This document shows positions 58,715 to 64,000 of a DNA stretch of 64,000 nucleotides, piece after piece (position 1 is the first letter of the stretch; each line of letters begins with the position of its first letter). Location: the NCBI GenBank assembly GCA_024364735.1, contig JAGFNQ010005674.1:307900-371899 (forward strand). Reading direction: 5' to 3'. The translations under genes were made by a program, and so were the position numbers. Below the pieces are notes generated by a model. That model saw only the letters and a program-made list of their open reading frames with translations. It did not search any database and was not told the DNA's origin. This DNA comes from Boesenbergia rotunda (taxonomy: Eukaryota > Streptophyta > Magnoliopsida > Zingiberales > Zingiberaceae).

Positions 58715-60044
58715 GTTCGATTTGAACTCCTTCTACATTATCTGACTGGTCAATTGGTTTTGGAACTTCCTCAAAAACCACATCAGAAGACTCCTCAACT
58801 AGTTTAGTTCTCTTGTTGTAGACTCGGTAAGCTTTACTAACGAGGGAGTACCCGACTAATATCCCTTCATCAGTTTTTGCCGTGAACTTTCCAAGGTGAT
58901 CCTTTGTGTTTAGGATGAACACCTTACAACCAAACACCCTAAGATGTTTAACCGTAGGTGGTTTCCCAAACCAAAGTTCATGGGGAGTCTTTTCTAAAAA
59001 CCTATGGATGAGAACTCGGTTTTGCACATAGCAAGCTGTATTAACAGCTTCAGCCCATAAGTAACTCAGGAGTGAGTACTCATTAAGCATGCTTCGTGCA
59101 GCCTCTTGAAGTGCACGGTTCTTCCTCTCTACAATACCATTTTGTTGTGGTGTTCTAGGAGTAGAAAACTCATGTCTATAACCCTTATCTTGACAAAATT
59201 CTAGAAACCTTTGGTTTTGAAATTCACCTCCATGATCACTTCTTTTTGTCTTAATTGTTGATGATTTCTCATTTTCAACCCTTCTACAAAAAGAAATGAA
59301 AATATCTAAGGTTTGATCCTTATGTTTTAAAAAGAAAGTCCAAGTATATCTAGTGAAGTCATCAATGATAACAAAGCAATATCTACTTCCATTCAATGAT
59401 ATGATAGTGCTACAATCAAATAGATCCATGTGAAGTAAATCTAAAGCATTGGAAGTACTTACAGTGCTTTTACCTTTATGTGCAGATTTTGCTTGCTTAC
59501 CCATTTGACACGCATCACATAATTTATCTTTTCCATACTTGATGCTCGGTAAGCCTCGAACTAGTCCCTTGTTGGCCAACTTCCGGATGTTCTTCATGTT
59601 CACATGTGCTAGCCTCCGGTGCCAAAGAGTGGACTCTTCTTGTTTTGACATGAAACACTTAGCAAGAACATTAGTAGCACTTTTAAATGAAACTTGATAA
59701 ATATTGTCTACTCTTGCTCCTACTAGTACCGTGTCCAAGGTGTCATTTTGTCTAACTAGACATTGACTTGGTTGGAAGTCAATTGTGTAACCCGTGTCAC
59801 ACAATTGACTGACACTTAGGAGATTAAATTTCATCCCCTTGACTAGAAGGACATTTGAGATTCTAAGACATCCGGATATTTGAATGTCTCCTATTCCTAT
59901 GACCTTAAGGCTACCATTGTTACCAAGTGATACATTACCTCTACTCTTCTTGTGAAATGTGGTAAACAATGATCTATCCCCGGTCATGTGTTTGGAGCAT
60001 CCACTATCAACGAACCAAGTTGATAGATGCTCCCCCTCAATCAC
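58715..60044 (-). pseudogene. SIRE-like pol: protease and integrase
   Basis: The minus-strand frame has the aspartic protease active site (WFVDSGCSKHM) near the start. A GAG-pre-integrase region (LWHRRLAHVNMKNIRKLA) and a zinc-binding H..H...C..C module (CDACQMGK) follow. The integrase core has D-D-E residues in LLHMDLFD, RSDHGGEF and NGIVERKNR. The C-terminus ends FEEVPKPIDQ. The frame is open and runs into the CACTA end at 58711, where the host gene is cut. The start of the frame relative to Gag is unclear because the linker (60048-60272) is in another frame. The element cannot complete pol because of the insertion and the stops downstream. Confidence 0.93.
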
Positions 60045-60047
60045 AAC

Positions 60048-61758
60048 CTACACAATCCGAAAAATAGAAGTCTTAGGTACCCGAACCTTGGGACCTAATG
60101 CATCAACTAAACATGACTTAGGCACCCATGCCTTGACAACTTTCTTTTGAGTCTTGGGTGTCCTAGGTTGTCTCATGTCAGTCCTAGACATGAGAGATAC
60201 AAAAGAGGGTTCCTTAGGGCGGTAACCAATACCGGCCCTATTGTAGACCGCTCTTTGGGCATTTAATATCATATCTAAGGTCTTAGAGCTATTTGAGAAT
60301 TCCCAAGCATATTCTTGAGCTTCTCAACTTCACTCTTCAAGGATTGGTTCTCCTCTACTAACCCATTATCATGCATATCACTGATTTCCTCAACCTTAGA
60401 GGATTTCAGGCTCACAATCTCATGTTTCAAAACTTTAATTTCATCTTCTAGTAATTCAACATGCAAGTCATCAATGTTATCATCCCTAGAAGCTTTCAAT
60501 TGAGCAATCTCTAATTGCAATGCTTTAACTTTATTTTTGGATTTCTTAAGCATACTAGTTAAACATGCAATTGCTCTATAACATTTTTCAAGCTCGGGAG
60601 AAGTTACCTCTTCATCATCCGAAGATGATGAAGCCGTGTTTGCGGAGCTTGAAGTTTCTTCACTGCTCTCCACTCCAAGAGCCATGAGAGCCACTTGCCT
60701 TGTACTCTTCTCCTCCTTCTCGTCATCGGATGAACTAGAGGATGACTCATCCCAAGAGGCCTTCAACGCCTTCTTCTTCCTCTTGGAATTCTCTCTTTTC
60801 TTTTGGATTTTCCTCCTTCTTCTTGAGCTTCGGACACTCATTCTTGAAGTGTCCTTTCCTACCACACTCAAAACAGGATGCATTATTCTTATCAAGTTTG
60901 GATTCACTAGTATTACCTCTCCTCTTGAAACGTCGATCTCTTCGCATCATCCTTCGCACGAAGTTCGCCATTTCGGATGAGGAGGAGCCACTGCCTTCTT
61001 CCTCTGAGTTTGACTCGGATTCGGAGGAGGATGAAGATGATGAGATCTCTTTCTCCTTCTTCTTCTCCTTCTTCTTTTTGTTGATCCGGTCCCCTGCAAC
61101 TAAGGCAATCCCCTTCTCCTTGGGGCCTTTGTTAGCCATTTCATGCAATTCCATCTCACAAAATAGGTCATCTAATTTTACAATAGAAAATCCTTGGATA
61201 CTTTGTAGGCATCCACCATGGATGACCACAAGGCATTCCTTGGAAATGCTTTCAAAACATACCTCACAAGGTCGCGATTTTCGACCTTTTCATCAATTGA
61301 ATGAAGTCCATTGAGAACTTCCTTGAACCGGCTATGAAGCTCACTTACCGACTCATTCTCCTTCATGGAGAGATTTTGAAAGTTGGTTGAGGAACAAATC
61401 CCTCTTTGCAATCCTTGAGTCCCGGGTGCCTTCATGGAGCTCTATGAGTTTGTTTCCACAAGTCTTTTGCACTCGTGAAGGGACCAACCTTGATGAGTTG
61501 GTCTTTGTTCATGCCACATTGTAGAGTGACAACCGCCTTAGCGTCGGCTTCACTCTTCCTTGTTTGTTCGGCAGTCCACCGAGATGATTCGAGTTCCTTG
61601 CCTTTATCATCCTTAGGAGGGATGAATCCTTCCTTCACCGCGAACCATGTATGGATATCCATCTTCAAATAATATTCCATCTTTGATCTCCAATATTGGA
61701 AGTCAGCGCCATCAAAGAATGGAGGTCGGGTGGTGGAGAAACCTTCTCTCAAAGCCAT
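60048..61758 (-). pseudogene. SIRE-like gag and Gag-protease linker, broken by frameshifts
   Basis: The ATG is at 61758 (MALREGFSTTRPPFFDG). The Gag core (about 61758-61180) has DFQYWRSKMEYYL, DLWKQ and VSELHSRFKEVLNGL. A CCHC knuckle (CFECGRKGHFKNEC) lies near 60870. A long acidic Ser-rich region and a coiled coil (60300-60700, LEDEIKVLKHEIVSLKSS) follow, and then a basic linker (60048-60272). The reading frame changes at least four times (near 61445, 61205, 60780-60830 and 60273), each consistent with a single-base indel. So gag is not functional as read. Mutational decay or base-call errors in homopolymers are both possible. Confidence 0.88.
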
Positions 61759-61800
61759 CTTGTGAGAACTCTCGGTTGTTAAGCCGTAACAGAGAACCTT

Positions 61801-61812
61801 GCTCTGATACCA
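61801..61812 (-). other. Primer binding site (initiator tRNA-Met)
   Basis: On the minus strand TGGTATCAGAGC lies two bases inside the 5' LTR end, as in the gag-only element. Confidence 0.93.
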
Positions 61813-62819
61813 CTTGTTGGGAACGAGATGGCTATAGAGGGGGGGGGTGAATATAGACAATCGCTTGCCCCTTGAAAACTAATCACGATTTCTGCAACTC
61901 AAATATCAGTAGCACAGCGGAAAGAATGGAAAAAACAGAGTATGCAGAAAACAAATAATTGCAAAGCACACACAACTAGCAAGATCGCTAACAAGGAAGA
62001 TTTACAAGTTCGGGGATAACTTGCCCCTACTCCTTGGCGTGCCCTTGAGGTGGGCGATCCCTTGATCGTCGACAGATCAAGTCCTGGTTAACACCGGATA
62101 TGAAGCAACCTCCTTCTCGGTGGAGAAACCTCTCCACAGTGTGTTTCAAACAATGATATATAATGAGCACAATGAAACAACAACAAGAAAGATCTTACTC
62201 AAACACTTAGCAAGGATTAAACACAGCAAGCTTCCCGAGCTCCACCCAGTGGCGATCTCACGCAGACCCCGTCTGCTTCGTGTCTTCCCACTGTCGGACT
62301 CCAAGCTTCTTGTTTTCTCCTTCAAGCGCTCAAGTATGATGTATGCTTCTCAATAGCTTGCTTAGAATGGATGAAGAACTCAAGAGCAGCAAGCTTCTCG
62401 CAGCAGAACGCAAGAAACACACAGGTTTTCAAAACTGAATCTCATACTGAAACCAACTCTCGCGTTTCTTTTTGTTTTCTCCGCCAAGCGACGGGTGACA
62501 CCATCTCTGTAGCTCCCAGCTACTCCTCTGCCAACGCTAGCCTCTACTGAGCTATCTCTGGACTCACTGAGCTCCTCAGTCGAGCTCCAGTCTTAGCTCC
62601 AGTCCGCAGCTCGCCGTTGCAACCTGAGATGGGAAAAGGGACAAACCTGCTCCAAGGAAAGCACTCTCTGACTTCTCCTTGAGTGTTTGAATCCTCCCCT
62701 GTCACCTGAAACTCAATCAGAGCATTAGAGCAGAAGATCATAAAGCATATCACATACATCAGCAAATCGATACGATCAGACGCTCTGACGACGTCTGACA
62801 GTGAAATTTGAATTAAAGT

Positions 62820-63320
62820 GATCGGTCACCGGACCGATCCAGGGTGCGTGGATCGATCACCAGACCGATCCACTGCTCTGCTGGGATTCCCAGCTCTCGC
62901 AGCAATACACGCCTGATCGGTCACCAGACCGATCAGGGTTGATCCTGATCGGTCACCAGACCGATCAGATTGGATCCTGATCGGTCACTCAGACCGATCA
63001 AAGCAGATGAACAGTTACTTTTTAATCAAACCGAAGATTCCTAATCGGTCACCGGACCGATCCAAGGCTCTGATCAGCACGGGAACTCACTCACTGTTTG
63101 CTCCCTGATCGGTCGCCAGACCGATCAGGAGCAAGACAGCAAGGAAGCAGCCTGCTCCCTGATCGGTCTCCGAATCGATCAGGAGCCACACAGTAGATTC
63201 CCAATCTCACTGTGCGCTTCCTGATCGGTCACCAGTCCGATCAGACATAGCTGGATCGGTCACCAGACCGATCCACTAAGGAGCAGCGTGCCAACAGTCC
63301 CTGATCGGTCACCAGACCGA
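62820..63320 (-). repeat. GATCGGTC palindrome array, 5' LTR
   Basis: Same palindromes as at 41770-42275. A few sites differ between the two LTRs on one arm only (for example 42117 against 63165). Confidence 0.9.
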
Positions 63321-63334
63321 TCCAGTGACTCTAC

Positions 63335-63950
63335 CCAGCCCTCCAAGCTAGGGATTCATCCACCTTAGCCCTCCAAGCTAAGGATTTTTCCATCTAACTC
63401 TCCAAGTTGGGAATTTGCACCTAACCCTCCAAGTTAGGACTTTTCACCTAGCCCTCCAAGCTAGGACTTTTCACCTAGCCTTCCAAGCTAGGACTTTTCA
63501 CTCAACTCTTCCGAGTTAGAACATCATCCAACCTAGCCCTCCAAGCTAGGCACCTGACCCTCCAAGCCAGGACTTTTTCACCTAATTCTCCAGGATGGGA
63601 ATTTGCACCTAACCCTCCAAGTTAGGACTTTTCACCTAGCCCTCCAAGCTAGGACTTTTCACCCAACCCTTCCGAATTAGGACTTTTCCAACACCTAACC
63701 TCCCAGGTTAGGATTTTCAACACCTAGCCCTCCAAGCTAGGATTTTCCACACCTAACCTCCCAGGTTAGGATTTTCCAACATCATGCCTAATCCTCGATT
63801 AGGACTTAATCATAATCATCATCACAATCATCACACCTAACCTCCCAGGTTAGGTTTTCCATATCATGCCTAATCCTCGATCAGGACTTAATCATAATCC
63901 ACCTAACCTCCCAGATTAGGATTTTCCATATCATAATCATCTCTAAACTA
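63335..63950 (-). repeat. Stem-loop array, 5' LTR
   Basis: Same CCTAGCCCTCCAAGCTAGG-type units as at 42285-42930, with one fewer CACAATCAT repeat in the spacer near 63820. Confidence 0.9.
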
Positions 63951-64000
63951 AAATCGTTGTCAACACCAAAACACAATCAGGGGCCAGACTGCATCAACAG

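Larger units (their letters stand above)
40770..63999 (-). mobile_element. Full-length SIRE-like copia element hosting a CACTA element
   Basis: LTRs lie at both ends (40770-42960 and 61815-63999, about 2.19 kb, by eye 1-2 percent different). The primer binding site and polypurine tract are in the expected places on the minus strand. Coding order on the minus strand is gag, protease, integrase, RT, RNase H, then an extra ORF. The long LTRs, extra 3' ORF and Gag with a zinc knuckle and coiled coil fit the SIRE/Maximus lineage. Without the nested 10.8-kb CACTA element it would be about 12.5 kb. The left flank ends GATTC. Only one base (G) of the right flank is in the window, which agrees with a GATTC duplication. 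Confidence 0.95.
61815..63999 (-). repeat. 5' LTR of the SIRE-like element
   Basis: The LTR is 2185 bp, a near twin of 40770-42960. By eye it has a few dozen differences, including single-base indels in homopolymers. GATCGGTC palindromes lie at 62820-63320 and the stem-loop array at 63335-63950. Its outer end is one base short of the window edge. Confidence 0.93.

Overview
This is nuclear DNA of a flowering plant. It has GT-AG introns, three recognisable plant gene families (a PPR protein, a trihelix transcription factor, a PIN-LIKES auxin carrier) and a large load of plant transposons. The GC-rich 5' coding regions of the PPR and trihelix genes fit a monocot. The order (perhaps Zingiberales) is only a guess.

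Layout. 1-6.1 kb: AT-rich intergenic DNA with three SINE insertions. 6.1-7.4 kb: a small mitochondrial-type PPR gene whose reading frame is shifted near its end. 10-18.4 kb: a decayed MuDR-type transposase split by a young 6.0-kb LTR element. That element has nearly identical LTRs, a 5-bp GTATA target duplication and only a gag gene. 18.4-22 kb: repeats, including a degenerate fold-back element and a 35-C run. 22.3-23.8 kb: a two-exon trihelix gene (341 aa). 25.8-27.8 kb, minus strand: a ten-exon PILS gene (416 aa), in frame across all exons. 28-31.8 kb: intergenic DNA with a MITE and one end of a CACTA element.

31.8-64 kb is a nest of transposons. An old minus-strand copia remnant (31804-32956 and 38056-38469) is split by a 5.1-kb fold-back Mutator-like element (32966-38046, 9-bp TSD). 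That element contains 158-bp tandem units and was itself hit by a 2.4-kb solo LTR (35038-37451, TSD CACGC). Next is an old LTR (from 38470), split by a 1.0-kb solo LTR (38898-39939, TSD AACAC) and then by a complete 23.2-kb SIRE-like copia element on the minus strand (40770-63999). The copia element carries gag, protease, integrase, RT and RNase H, plus an extra 426-aa ORF. A 10.8-kb CACTA element (47940-58711, TSD TTA) sits inside its pol gene. The CACTA element has a TNP2-type transposase gene with one frameshift. It also has a 12-exon gene, open throughout (724 aa), joining a PTTA/En-Spm domain to a Ulp1-type (C48) cysteine protease.

The most unusual signal is shared by several unrelated-looking LTRs. 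Each carries an array of short stem-loops whose stems differ in sequence but stay complementary around a constant G-rich loop. Beside it lies a second array of GATC- or TCGA-centred palindromes, placed just upstream of a TATA-like box where one can be seen. The LTR families share a similar 3' (R/U5-like) module but differ in their palindromes.
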